DNA of 64,000 nucleotides from Gentiana macrophylla (Eukaryota > Streptophyta > Magnoliopsida > Gentianales > Gentianaceae), in contig JAOBSW010000780.1 of the NCBI GenBank assembly GCA_026214975.1, forward strand, positions 1 to 64,000, given 5' to 3'. The notes beneath the pieces are model-generated. The model was not told where the DNA came from. It did no database searches and worked only from the letters and a program-made list of their open reading frames with translations. Positions within the stretch are counted from its first letter, which is position 1; every line of letters starts with the position of its first letter. Shown one piece after another: positions 32,905 through 44,290 of the stretch. The position numbers and the translations under genes were made by a program.

Positions 32905-33180
32905 ATCATATGTTGATTCTAAGATAAAGACTCAGCGAAAGGCAAAGTGATTGGGTACGTCCTCATTAGCTTGCCATAACAGCTGTCTAGTCTAATTAGT
33001 GTCACATCACACTTTATTAGTTCTTATCGTCATTAGCCTAATCATACTTAGTAGCTTGCCTATATATACATGGGTTCATTGTAAGATTAAAAGTATCACC
33101 GGTAAAATCATATATAAATAGCCAAATATCCTTACAAAACATACGTTATCGCTACCGTGATAATTCCGACATTATAACCT
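32905..33180 (+). repeat. Possible copia LTR remnant
   Basis: Starts TGTTGATTC, has TATA-like GCCTATATATACATGGG (about 33057-33072) and ends at GACATTATAACC, followed by TGGTATCTATTGC. The last seven bases TGGTATC would be the beginning of a copia PBS, but the match then fails. No internal region follows. Confidence 0.35.
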
Positions 33181-33365
33181 GGTATCTATTGCAATAGTAA
33201 TACAAACTCTTTACCCTTCTAAAATAAAAATTCATTTCCCAATGTCAACAAAATCCAACAAAATTAAGTTGTCATGTAAAAGACCAACGTATGTACGCTT
33301 TCAAATGGGACTTGCACATTTACCGATATAAATATTTAATCTTAATAGATGAAGGGGATCGAAGA

Positions 33366-33835
33366 TAGTGCTGTAAACGAGCCGAGCCGAGCCGAGCCGA
33401 ATATCTGATGTTCAAGCTCGAGCTCGTTTATAATCGAGTATGCTCTGCTCGGCTCGTTAAGACAAACGAGCCTAAAAGCCTGTTCGAGCTCGGCTCGATA
33501 AGAAAGGAAAATGTTCGAGCTCGAGCTCGAGCTCGAGATCAAGCTCGCGAACAGGCTCGAACTCGAGCTCGGCTCGTTCAATAGAAATTTTTTTAGGGGC
33601 TCGTTCAATAGATATTTGGTATTTGTTTTATATATTTATTATTTATATTATATATAATATATGTTCACGAACACTAACGAGCGTTCACGAACAGGCTCGT
33701 GTTCGTTCGTTTACTAAATGAGCAGGAGAACCTGTTCGAGCTCGGCTCGATAACATAAATGAACGAGCTCGAACGAGCTTAAACGAGCCGAGTTCGAGCC
33801 TTGTTCACGAACGTTCGGTTCATTTAACACCTCTA
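33366..33835. mobile_element. hAT-type MITE, GAGCTCGAG-rich
   Basis: A 470-bp element starts TAGTGCTGTAAACGAGCC and ends GGTTCATTTAACACCTCTA. The ends are imperfect inverted repeats with TAG...CTA termini. An exact 8-bp duplication ATCGAAGA flanks it (33358-33365 and 33836-33843), the size made by hAT transposases. The interior is dominated by GAGCTCGAGC, CGAGCC and CGTTCACGAAC in both orientations around an AT-rich core, giving strong fold-back. It encodes nothing. Confidence 0.9.
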
Positions 33836-33872
33836 ATCGAAGACTCGAAGTTCTTGCATACACCCTCCGTAT

Positions 33873-34022
33873 GAGAAGTTATTGTGTGGTGAGAGAATTT
33901 GAGGTGAAGTGAATGGTGAAACGATCGGAACCACACAGTTTTAATACAGAATGAAAGTGTGTGGTGTGTGGCGTGCCACACGGTGTCTCCGCACCGTGTG
34001 AAGACACCACACAATAATCTCC
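33873..34022. mobile_element. Mutator-like MITE (family M1), second copy
   Basis: About 150 bp with ends GAGAAGTTATTGTGTGGTG and CACCACACAATAATCTCCC. Flanked by CCCTCCGTAT on both sides (33863-33872 and 34023-34032), a 9-10 bp duplication. Its interior is the reverse complement of the element in MIOX intron 1 (5189-5322), with an extra GGCGTGCCACACGGTG segment. Confidence 0.85.
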
Positions 34023-34449
34023 CCCTCCGTATTGTAGAATTGTGATATGACATGATTTATACCATCTGTTTTTTAATTGGATTTGAATTGTGTGGTCCAG
34101 ATCGATTCGAGTGTCAAGTCATTCCAAATGAAATAACTACACAAGAAATTCCCGAGATCAAGATACACTCTAATGACAGACATATTTACAACGTGGAAGA
34201 AGATATTTTTCTTAAAGCCCATGTGACCGCCGGGATCAACTGACCCGACTAATTCGAAGTTCGGTCTGAATCGTGCCTGCAGAGTCTGACTTTTACTCAT
34301 TGGTAATGTCTGACCAAAAGCTTCTCAACATCGCCTTAGAATTGAATTCAACTGGTGACATTCCTAGCCATTCTCAAGTCACTTATCACTCGAGTCAAAA
34401 GAAGGCAACTATGTCATTTGACAAACTATTTCATACACATTAATAATTA

Positions 34450-34612
34450 AGGGAAAAGGTCGTAAAGGACAGGTTGTAATCTAAAATGGTTAAGAAGGAC
34501 AAACATGTAGTAACACATGTAGTAACACGTGTATAAAAATGTAGTAACACATGTAGTGACTGTCCTTCTCAACCATTTAAATTTAAAACTTGTCCTTATG
34601 GACTCTGACCCC
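34450..34612. mobile_element. Small Mutator-type MITE, different family
   Basis: A 163-bp element from AGGGAAAAGGTCG to GACTCTGACCCC, flanked by an exact 9-bp TAATAATTA (34441-34449 and 34613-34621). The arms share TAAAGGACAGGTT / TAAGGACAAGTT and TGGTTRAGAAGGACA as inverted repeats. The centre has tandem ATGTAGTAACAC units. Confidence 0.78.
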
Positions 34613-34668
34613 TAATAATTATTCTCTGTGTGAAAACCTTAAGCGATAATTAAATAAACATATAAATT

Positions 34669-34900
34669 ACTCCCTCTGTTTTTTTAACCGTCACTTTTCA
34701 GAAATTGTTTTGTTTTAATTTATCTGTCATTTTACAATACCAATGCAACATTTTTTTTTCACTTTTACCCTTCATTTCAATAACCTAAATTTTGGTAGAA
34801 TTTTCCATGCATAAGGAGTGAAGGATAAATTTATTATTTTACCATTTTTTTTAAAGAAACATTAATCAATTTCTTAATATGTGTGAATTTTCTCTATGCG
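34669..34900. repeat. Stowaway-like MITE fragment
   Basis: Begins TACTCCCTCTGTTTTTTTAA, the conserved left terminus of a common plant Stowaway type, followed by the usual CACTTTT and TTTATCTGTCATTTT blocks. No matching right terminus was found, so it is truncated. Confidence 0.6.
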
Positions 34901-35377
34901 ACAAAAAAAAAAAAAAACCCAAGGGGTATTAAACTTCATTATTCACGTTATAGTTAGAAAATCGCTGTTAATAAGTTCACTTAGCACCATAAATTATTGG
35001 GTAATTCTGACGTATGGTGTCTCTATTGCATCCGGCCGTCAGAATTGTGTCACGTAAAAAGAAAAAAAATTGTTTTTATATACACACGACGTACGTATGA
35101 CGGTCAAGTCTAATAAAGACTCGCTGTCTAAAAATTTTCTTAAATTAACATGCCATTTTTTTAATTTTTTTTTTAGGTGAGGGGCCAATTTTATGTTGAT
35201 CGATGTAAAAAAACATTCCCTTATTACTCGTGCATCCAAGGGGCGGGTTCTGTCCCCTAGATTCAGTCGAAGGCGTGACACTTGATTTTCTCTCCCAAAC
35301 CTTATTGCCAAGCACATGTGATTCTTCCCTCACGCACATTTATTAAGACTAATCATTTTCACATATTAATCACACTC

Positions 35378-35384
35378 CCTCAAA

Positions 35385-35418
<34 letters not shown>

Positions 35419-35420
35419 TA
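35378..35420. repeat. A-run followed by (TA)n microsatellite
   Basis: Roughly 20 A residues lead directly into a TA repeat. This could be the poly(A) end of a decayed retroposon, but no coding remnant was recognised beside it. Confidence 0.8.
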
Positions 35421-36289
35421 TCACACTCGAACAACTCGCCAATGCTTTTTGTGCATGGTTCGGTCCGTTTTATTTTCGAGTAATGATCGTATGTCTGATA
35501 GCCAGAAAGATAATGATTGACGCATCATTGATAATGTTAGAATTATAACATGATCAATTTAAATACATTATGATCAACGGTGTAGAAACCGCGCCGTCGT
35601 GTCATACTCGTTGAAGATATACGCAGTTGTCTTTCCGGGCCAATTTCTTTCTTTATTTTCAGGTGTAAATGGATAGTACATTTTTCTATATATACAAATG
35701 GAGTAATTGGGTATCATAATCCAAATATATGTGCCTCAAAAAAAAAATCCAAATACCTGAACAAATTGCATACTTGAATGACCGTTTATTTCGCTATTTG
35801 AGTCTGAATGTAATTTTCTAGCAAAATAGGAACATTTATATTTATTTTCGAAAAAAAAACCGGGAACTTTATTTTTAAAAATAAAACATAGAAATACAAT
35901 TCAGAGGTTTTGTTCGAACGGTAAGAAAGGAAGAAGGAAGGAGAAAAGAAATAGAGAAAGTGAATCTCTATCGTAAATTATAACCATTCCATTGAATTCG
36001 TATCAAACTAGAGAAAAGTAATCACCGGAAAACAAGGAGCGAGTTGATATAAGATTCGTTGCGATCAAGAAATGTATGAAGTTTTTCCTCTTTTGCAGTC
36101 TTAGGTTTTCTGGGTATTTGGAGTTCACAATCAGCCTAGATGTTGTTTTTGTTTTTTAGTTGGCTTTGCCTCTACTGAGGCAATGTTCAGGAAATTAGCT
36201 TTCTATAAAAGAAAAGAGCAACCGGCTGAGCACGAGGTCCCACATTGTCTCCATCAACGGCTAGGATCAAATCTTTGACTCATCTTCTA
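35421..36289. other. Intergenic, no gene seen
   Basis: AT-rich non-coding DNA with homopolymer runs. The motif TTTCTCTTTTCTTTTAT and similar purine/pyrimidine tracts occur, but nothing diagnostic. Confidence 0.4.
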
Positions 36290-37260
36290 GTTTAGGGCTG
36301 AGTGGCCTACCTCTACCAATCCAGTATTCAAATGGATTTCAGGAACAACCCGCCCATACTGCCAGCGCGGGGAGGATGGCACTACTGGCAAAGACCGTCT
36401 GGCGAAAATGCCGCATGCACGAACCGTGGACCCCAACTTCTGCTTTTGTTCGGGGAGGGTTCTCCTCTAATGCGGATTCACCCCCGCCAATGGAAGAGCC
36501 CAGGGTTAGTTGAATCTCCTTTAACAGAAGAAATAGAAGTTCGAGAAGGAATACCAAAACCTAGTTCACTCGCTGATTCTGTATGCATCCATGGCTGAGT
36601 GGTGAAAGCGCTACTGGCTTGGTCTTTGACATCAAAAAAGAAGGTTGTAATAACGAAAGGGACATGTGAAAATTTGGTCCTAGCTAGTGGAACAAGAAAG
36701 ACATGGATCTATGCTCGTTAGCGGTGAAGTCCCTCAAACTAGAAGTTTCAAACAAAAGTAGGCCTACGAGATAAATTTACTTTACATACTGATATCGTAT
36801 GCCGAAGGGTGCTCGTAGATCAGTTGCACCACTCCTCCTTCTTACCTTCTGCCTGCCGTCTCCAGAAGGGCTCAGAAGTTCCACCTAAAGCCCCTTACCC
36901 TAGCGCCCTCATCTGATCCTGAGCCAGAGGCCCCTGAAGGGGCCATGGTGTTACACAAAGACGATTCCAAAATAAATAATTTGAGGCGACCGACAAACCC
37001 CGCACAACCGTTGTTTTAGCTCGTTACTTCGTCAGATCCCTGGTGATAAATCGTGTTCTTCTTGCCACATACAATATTATCAAGTAAGCCAAGTGGAGCA
37101 TGCATGAAGTAGTCATGATGCTTCTTCTATTCTATTCTATTATTTTCCCTGGCACAGCTGGGGCATCCTGGACTTGAACCAGCCTTACCGCACCGTAGGC
37201 GGACGCGCGGTAGCATTCGTGGTGGTGCTTCAGGATTCCAATGTACTGCGTCCAAGATCA
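36290..37260. other. Organelle-derived DNA insertion (plastid and possibly mitochondrial)
   Basis: The clearest part is 37084-37183. Its reverse complement reads GGTTCAAGTCCAGGATG, CCCCAGCTG, GCCAGGGAA, GAAGAAGCAT and TTCATGCATGCTCCACTTGG, matching as I remember it the plastid trnI-GAU 3' exon and trnI-trnA spacer. At 36585-36612 GCATCCATGGCTGAGTGG plus GAAAGCGC resembles the 5' half of plastid trnI-CAU. Intervening sequence is GC-richer than the neighbourhood and gene-like but not identified by me, so the outer limits and the plastid versus mitochondrial source are uncertain. The tRNA halves are incomplete and cannot function. The open frame at 36302-36598 is in this insert and has no recognised product. 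Confidence 0.55.
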
Positions 37261-37877
37261 GAAAACCCTTTAATTCATCATGATCCTAAGATAGATAAGT
37301 TGATTGCATAGGTTCTTCAAGTTGCTGAGTTGTCACTATTTTGGAGAGTATTTTTGCATGCTTTTAGGAAGAATTTGACCTCGGGTTGAGGTAAGTGGTG
37401 TTCTACTTGAATAGAAAATGCTGTATAATGTTTGGCAATCATTTAGTGTAGATTTTGTGTTGTTATGGTGTGCAACTCTGTTGTTGTTTTCTTGGGTTTG
37501 GCCTGGTGTTGTTATCCAAAGAAGAGCAGATTTTATGCTGATGAACAGGTTAGGCGTAGGCCTGAAGGGTCAAGCCCACGCCTGGGCCTGAACAAAATGA
37601 AAAGTAGAATACTGGTTGGTTTCAGGCACACTCCTGAGACTGGTTTTTCTTTTGAGGCACAAGCCTGGAGGGTCTGGCCCACCTTTGAAACTGAATTTCT
37701 GGACATGTTAATTTTTATGCTTAATATAGGGTTGTGGTCAATAATATAATCTGATATGGTATGAAATAACGTTACAATGTCATGAATAGGTTTCTGATGT
37801 GTTTGGTTTTACACCGTTTGAATTTCATAGTGAGATGAAGTACGTGAAAGTCGTGAACTTAAGATTGGCCTTGTGCT
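37261..37877. other. Unassigned sequence, left flank of element A
   Basis: Non-coding sequence that continues, after removing element A, at 63070. It has repeated AGGC/CCTGGGCC-like words (37560-37680). No gene is recognised; the open frame at 37465-37749 is probably chance. Confidence 0.35.
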
Positions 37878-39423
37878 TGATGTCGGGTCAAGTAATAAAA
37901 ATACCCGATACCTAAATAACACACTAGCAAGAGAACTAGGTTCAATCGTAGTATAGTTAGATAGAGTCGAGGTCGATCCCACAGAGACTCGGCTTGAACG
38001 AAATATAACTTATTAAACTAAAAGCAAATTGAAGGCGGTCTCCGACCAACAATAACGTAGAATTAAAAATTGACACAATAGAAACACAAACCAAACAAAA
38101 GACACAATGACACTAAGACACTTATTTTTATAGGTTTTATAAACGATTAACAAACGGTGTTGATAACGCTAGTAGTAATTACTCCCCCAGGCTATGTAGA
38201 TTGACGACGAGACAAAATAAGACATTTAAGATTAATTATTCTGACTACGGGAGTCATCCCCTAAAATAGATCTAGATCCGGGTAGGCCATCTAGATCATC
38301 GTGTCTTCGTTACGTGACTTTGCCCATGAGCCTCCATCTCATATAACCGACACAATTACAAAGCTAGGGATGCCGGTATAAACCGTAAACTCATCTAAGC
38401 AACATTCCTATGGTTAGGCGTACTTCTTAGACACCGATTCAATCTCTCGTCTAAGTAACAATCACTTTTTGAGTCTCATGTTAAATTACGATGACAAATA
38501 ATTAAGTTGATCGAGTTTAATTACTCGTTTTAATTACAAAGCGAGAGAACCTGGCGTAGTCGAAGCCGTTCACGAGACAAATCAAGAACATCACAGATCT
38601 CGCTCCCGGCGAGAGCTTCGAATCGAACGCATTTGCTCGTGAAATGTCTTTTACGTCTCATATCTACATAAACATGGATTTGTTAATTAACTACATCATG
38701 AAATCAATACACAAAACGACTACTCCATCACGAAATAAATTAGATCTACGAATAAAGATTGCATAACTGAGTAGACATTACCCTCGAAGACGAGCGTGAT
38801 TCCCACTCCTCGATACGATCTCTAACCGGCGATTCTAACGACTCCGTAATGAAAGGACATAAAATAAAGAAAACTTGTATTGAAAATAGAACCAATGTTG
38901 TGGAATTGTATTTTTCTAAGGTGTGTCTAATAAAATTAAGTGCATTTGCTCCTTTATATAGAGACTTAGGCCGACTTAAAGATATGTTTTAAAACCCTAA
39001 AACGCATAGAGATAACTCGGCCGATCCTCGAGATTTTGCCATCGCCCCAATGAGCCCCTCAGCTCATTTGCCGCCAATCAATCAATCGCCTCGATTGGCT
39101 CGGCTTTTCTTGTTCATTACTCCACTTTCCGTCTTCGCTTGGTATTTATCTTTAATGCGATCCGATTCGCTTTGATTTCTCTTGAGATTTACTTCCTCCG
39201 TTGGTAGATATCCTCCGATTCATCGCAATCTATAAAATCAATATTTATCGCACAGTAAATAATATTTAAATAATAAAAACAGATAAATACCAAATTATAT
39301 CTTATAAATCACATAACATTAAATAATCAATATAAACATGTGATTTAATATAAAATATATATTATTAAGCTCGATTTAAGGACAACGTTGATGACTTTTA
39401 CGGGTATAATTTGACCGTCATCA
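37878..39423 (-). repeat. 3' LTR of element A
   Basis: 1546 bp; on the minus strand it starts TGATGACGGTCAAATTATAC and ends CCCGACATCA. It is nearly collinear with the 5' LTR; scattered small indels separate them (for example the G-rich segment near 38530-38640), suggesting a moderately old insertion. Confidence 0.92.
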
Positions 39424-40885
39424 ACTACCCCCCACTTAGACTTTGATCGTTCCGAACAAAGCATCAATAAGTCATTCCCCAAGACCACATTTTCCACGGT
39501 CAAATCATACTTACACAAAAAACTCGAGTCAACTCATACCATTCATGCTCATAAGGTATCCATTATTCACTACTCGCTATGAATCGTAGTGATGTGTGCA
39601 TGTGCATTCAGTTTTATATATTCGTGGCAAGATTAAAGTTTATGCTAACTTCGCAGTCTTAACCTACCAACATCACCATTCCCACTTCTTAAGCCTCGCA
39701 ATAGGTAAAGACATGGTGCAATAAGCAAGAGCATTATCCCAAAGGTTTTTTGGACTCGGAGACCGAGAAAATACTCAAAGCCTCTTAAAAAGTTGAATTT
39801 CTTTGCATTTTCATAATTTCAAGCATTAACATCTCTCAAGAAAGAAACTTGCTTTAAAGGTAAAGTATGCATTGCAAGAATCCCCCTCTCACGGATTAGT
39901 CAATAGCATTGAATATTACCACAAGCTCGGGGCTACTTTGGTAATGTTACTACAAGCCAGTGTTTAACGCATTGTTAAAACACAGATAATTCTCAAGCTT
40001 ATTACTCCGCTTTGATGGCTAGAAGATAAGAATACATCAGCAGATAAATATCGACACTAAGTTTGCATAACCAATCATCTACGCAATGTACACATAATTC
40101 TTCTAGTTATTATAATTCGTGCGGTAAACGTCGATCCACAAATTGAGTAATCGAATAATAAATAACTACTTGCAACGGCCGGCATGAGTATCCTTAAATT
40201 TACATTCACATTAGTATAAAATGATCACGTACTCATGCAACTTGGTTCCTTCCCTACTAATTCTATATATAAGAACTCACAATTCTAAGGGTACGAGATA
40301 ATTAATTTGGCATTTGTTCAATTTTTTTCATTTTTCACCGTTTCATTCAATTGTTCAATTATAACACATCATAGCTAAGTCTCCTACCCCCCACTTAAAC
40401 TTGGCATTGTCCCCAATGACAAAGAAAAAGGAGAATTTTAAGAAAAAAACTTAGCTCTGGAAACGGCTCTCAAGTAAGATGCAGAATGTAAGGGAACTCA
40501 AAGCACGTCGTGGAGAAGCAAACAAAACCCAGTTTAAGCAAACCAAACAGAAACTCCACGAAACGGTTAATAACATATCAATGGAAGTTATAAAATAATG
40601 TGGCAGTAATTAGATATAGAATATCCAAAAACAAATTAAGCCACTTTATTTCATACAACCAATGACAAGGAAAACCAAAGAGTTAAAACTACAAAACTCA
40701 CATGGCGGCTATCAAGGAAAAAACCTCGTTTATTCCGAACATAGAATCGGAACATGGCGAGATTGAAAAAACCTTAACAGCCTCATGCTACTTTATTCAA
40801 ACAAAACAAAAACAAAAGCAAAAGATAGTTTTTAAGAAATAGTTCTGAGGTTATAGTCGTCAGCTCGACTTAGTTCAACGACGGT
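39424..40885 (-). other. 3' non-coding region and PPT of element A
   Basis: PPT (minus TAAGTGGGGGGTAGT) at 39424-39438; hairpin at 39441-39461 with stem CTTTG.TCG/CGA.CAAAG. A second PPT-like tract (minus TTTAAGTGGGGGGTAGG) is at about 40384-40399, 0.96 kb away. Between them no open frame is convincing. The layout matches C, D and B. Confidence 0.75.
39441..39461 (-). promoter_or_regulatory. PPT-proximal RNA hairpin, element A
   Basis: Sense stem CTTTGTTCG with CGATCAAAG around the loop GAA; one internal mismatch. The outermost pair is C-G where C and B have U-A, a compensatory change. Confidence 0.6.
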
Positions 40886-42150
40886 CTAATGATAGGTGGG
40901 ATCTTCGAGAGTGAAGACTTCTTCCTCCTTTTCTTGACCAAGACCAATGTAATGTTTCAAACGGTGTCCATTAACCACAAAAGTGGATTGATCCTTAAGG
41001 TTTAATACCTCAACAGCTCCAGAAGGAAAAACCTTACTCACTTGATAAGGGCCATACCATCGTGATTTTAACTTGCCAGGAAAGTGTCTCAAGCACGAGT
41101 TGCAAAGAAGAACCAGATCGCATTCCTTAAAGGCGCGGTCCAATATTTTCTTATCATGAAATTTCTTTGTACGCTCCTTAAATATTTTTGCATTCTCATA
41201 AGATTCCAGACGAAACTCCTCTAGGCGAGTCAATTCCAACAATCTTCTTTCTCCAGCTAATCTCTCATCAAAATTCAACATACGCGTAGCCCACATGGCA
41301 TGGTGTTCAAGTTCAACCGGTAGATGACATGCTTTTCCAAACACAATTTTATAAGGGGACATTCCAATGGTAGTCTTATAAGCAGTCCTATAAGCCCATA
41401 AAGCATCATATAATCTCAATGACCAATCATTTCTAGTCGTATTCACAGTTTTCTCCAAAATGCGCTTTATTTCTCGATTTGTAACCTCAACCTGTCCACT
41501 TGTTTGAGGGTGATAAGCAGTAGCTAACTTGTGTCTAACCCCGTACTTAATCATCAACTTTTCAAACGGCCTATTACAAAAATGGCTTTCATTATCACTA
41601 ATAATGGCACGAGGGATTCCAAACCGCGTAAAAATATTTTTCTTTAAGAACTTCAGTACAACTTTTGCATCGTTAGTAGGCGAAGCAATGGCCTCAACCC
41701 AATTGGACACGTAGTCGACCGCCACTAAAATATAGCGGTTGGACAAAGATGACGTAAAGGGTCCCACAAAATCAATACCCCAAACATCAAAGAGTTCCAC
41801 CTCTAGGATATTCTTCAGTGGCATTTCATTCCTTCTCGAGATATTTCCCGTCATTTGGCAAGAATGACAAGATCTAGCATATTGATGCGCATCTTTGAAC
41901 AAGGTGGGCCAGTAAGAACCATATTGGAGAACTTTCGTAGCCGTCTTGTCTCCTCCATAGTGTCCTCCGGTTTCATAAGCATGGCAATGTCTAAGGATAT
42001 CATACATCTCCTCTTCCGGCACACATCTCCTAAAGACATAGTCGGATCCAAGCTTAAAAAGATAGGGCTCTTACCAATAATAGTGCCTAAGATCCTTGAA
42101 GAATTTCTTTCTTTCTTAGGGGTTGAGATTTGGTGGCAAGTATTTCGTGG
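40886..42150 (-). pseudogene. Element A pol: integrase
   Basis: A 378-codon open stretch (42022 to 40886) plus upstream codons to the solo LTR that contain stops. H2C2 zinc-binding domain: [16 protein letters not shown] ... SCHSCQMTG. Catalytic core: [11 protein letters not shown] (Asp), [11 protein letters not shown] (Asp), [16 protein letters not shown] (Glu), the D,D-35-E triad. C-terminal part has [15 protein letters not shown] and ends with a Glu-rich tail. Integrase inserts the cDNA into chromosomes. The core itself looks intact, while stops lie in the linker between RNase H and integrase. Confidence 0.93.
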
Positions 42151-42155
42151 ATAGA

Positions 42156-43570
42156 TGTTAGGAACATTTTATTATGTTTTGATGATGGCCATACTAGCTG
42201 TTATAGCAAGCCTGAAATAAGTTAGAATTCTTTGTATAAGTGTTTACTTAGAGTCTGACATGTTGTATAAGTTGAGTCAGACAAGTATTGTACTAGTTGG
42301 TAGGACGGAAAAGTAAGAACATATATTCGGCAGAGTGAAGCCAGCCAAGCACCAGCAGAGATACATTGAAGACATTATGGTCTGACTTATAACCAAGGAA
42401 GTCTGTGATGACCTTGGATAAGTCTAAGTTATGATTTAAGTAATGAAACTTAATGTTCGAATATGGTGTACACTGATCTCACCCCAATCAAGGATCAGTG
42501 AAGTACAAAAGATTCTCTTTGAACTGAAGCAAAGAAGGAAAAAGTGAATCGGCTGAGTAAACTGACTTTCGGCTGAGTGAAGACAAAACGGTGAAGGAAG
42601 ATCTAAAACGGCTAAGTCAGAAGAATCACTCAACCATTCAGAAAACGGCGAAGTAACACTTACCAGATCATATTTAATATATGTTGAAGATTCAGAAAAT
42701 CATGCATTAAATGCACAATCAATAGAGGATCAATCAAGGACGGATTTTCTGCTATATGGTTGAAAGAAAAATCCGATCACTGAAATCAAGGGGAATGCAA
42801 TTAAGGGGGAATCGAGAATAAAATCAAGGATTATTCTCTCATTAATATAGCCAACGGACGGAATTTCAAAATCAAAGTTATTCAAGGCTATAAATAGAAG
42901 GCACTGACAGACAAAAAAAAAAGAAACGATTGAAAAAGAAAGATCAAGCAAATACTCTGTCAATTTGAAAATCCTTCTCTCTGAACGTACAAGGATACAT
43001 CTAGTGGTCAACTCAGACATCAGAACTACAAAGTCATATTCAGCACTGAGATTGATCAAACAAGTTTGTGAATCACATTCACATCAAACTGAAGCAACTG
43101 AATCAGATGCAATCTGAGAATGAGTTGAGTCTGTGATAGCAGCTGAAGGATTTTGATCTCAAGGAGCAGCAATAGAGACTGAATCACTGAAGCTGTTTCA
43201 GTCAAGGAGTGATAGTCTTGTAGATTGTGAAGCTTGGGAAGCCAAGGACAATCATACTATTGTATCTGTGAAAACAATAGTGAATTCCTCCAATCATCAC
43301 AGGAGAAGAGTGGATTAAGGGATTACACCACCATGAACCACTATAAGCCTTGTGTCAATTTACTTTCTGCAATTTACTTTACAACATTATTTAAATTGCC
43401 TAGATCATAGCTTATATCTGTGATTGTCTAAACTGATTTGAAAATAACATAGTAAGAAGGGACTTATCCGCTGCCCAAAAGCTTTTAAACATAAGAAAAG
43501 TTTTTGAAACTCCACTATAGTCATTCACCCCCCTCTCTGACTATAGTTTCACCCTTCTCTGGGACCAACA
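42156..43570. mobile_element. Sirevirus-type solo LTR inside element A pol
   Basis: 1415 bp from TGTTAGGAACATTTTATTATG-like start to CTCTGGGACCAACA, flanked by exact ATAGA (42151-42155 and 43571-43575). It carries TATA CTATAAATAG (about 42888-42897) and the closing ACCCCCCTCTCTGACTATAG. Long LTRs with this ending are typical of copia Sireviruses. There is no PBS, interior or second LTR, so it arose by recombination between the two LTRs. Removing it with one ATAGA restores the frame of pol (...FVNYLSTKYLPPNLN...). Confidence 0.9.
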
Positions 43571-44290
43571 ATAGATAATTCACAAAGTCTTTAAACCATG
43601 GTTGTTTCTTCTCCTTCTCAACCTCAACACGCGAAGATACCGTAGCTCAATTATCCTTTCCATATATAGCCGTGATGGAGAATAATTGTTCATCCGGAAA
43701 TGTTTCTCCAATCTCGGTCATTGGCTCATTATCCTCTATTTGTAAACGGGAAAGATGATCTGCAACCAGATTCTCAGATCCTTTCATATCACGGATTTCT
43801 ACATCAAACTCTTGCAATAGTAGAATCCATCTCAATAACCTTGGCTTGGAATCTTGTTTGGCTAAAAGATACTTCAAAGCTGCATGGTCAGTCCAAACAG
43901 TGACTTTTGATCCCACTAGATAAGATCTAAACTTGTCAAACGCAAAGATAACAGCTAGAAGCTCTTTCTCAGTAGTTGCATAGTTCCCTTGAGCAGCATT
44001 TAAAGTTTGACTAGCATAGTAGATGGGCCTAAAGATCTTATCTTTCCTTTGTCCTAAGGCAACACCTACAGCAGTATTGCTTGCATCGCACATCAACTCA
44101 AAAGGTAGATTCCAATCAGGCGCAATCAGAATGGGTGCAGTAATAAGCATTCTCTTTATCTCATTGAAATCTTTCATGCACTCATTAGTAAACACAAATG
44201 GCACATCCTTGGCCAATAACTCAGTAAGAGGTCTAGAGATTAAGGAAAAGTCCTTCACAAACCGACGATAGAATCCCGCGTGGCCCAGAA
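43571..44290 (-). pseudogene. Element A pol: RNase H
   Basis: From [20 protein letters not shown] through [39 protein letters not shown] and [20 protein letters not shown], to [17 protein letters not shown] and VADHLSRLQ. This is the gypsy-type RNase H connected to RT. Catalytic Asp (CDAS), Glu (TEKELLA) and Asp (TDHAAL) are visible. A TGA stop at the end of the open stretch (just below 43647) interrupts the way to integrase. Confidence 0.92.

Noticed and set aside
34669..34900. Complete Stowaway MITE
   Set aside because: Only one conserved terminus is visible; no TA duplication pair could be fixed.
36302..36598. 98-codon open frame in organelle-like DNA
   Set aside because: No recognisable domain, and it sits in a mosaic organellar insert; not supported as a gene.
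36585..36612. tRNA gene
   Set aside because: Only the 5' half resembles trnI-CAU; the anticodon arm, T arm and acceptor stem are not completed.
37465..37749. 94-codon open frame left of element A
   Set aside because: No recognised similarity and no flanking exon signals; left as unassigned.
39424..40885. Search for an env-like ORF3 of Athila type in A (and likewise in B)
   Set aside because: Only short frames exist between integrase and the 3' LTR; no transmembrane protein is supported.
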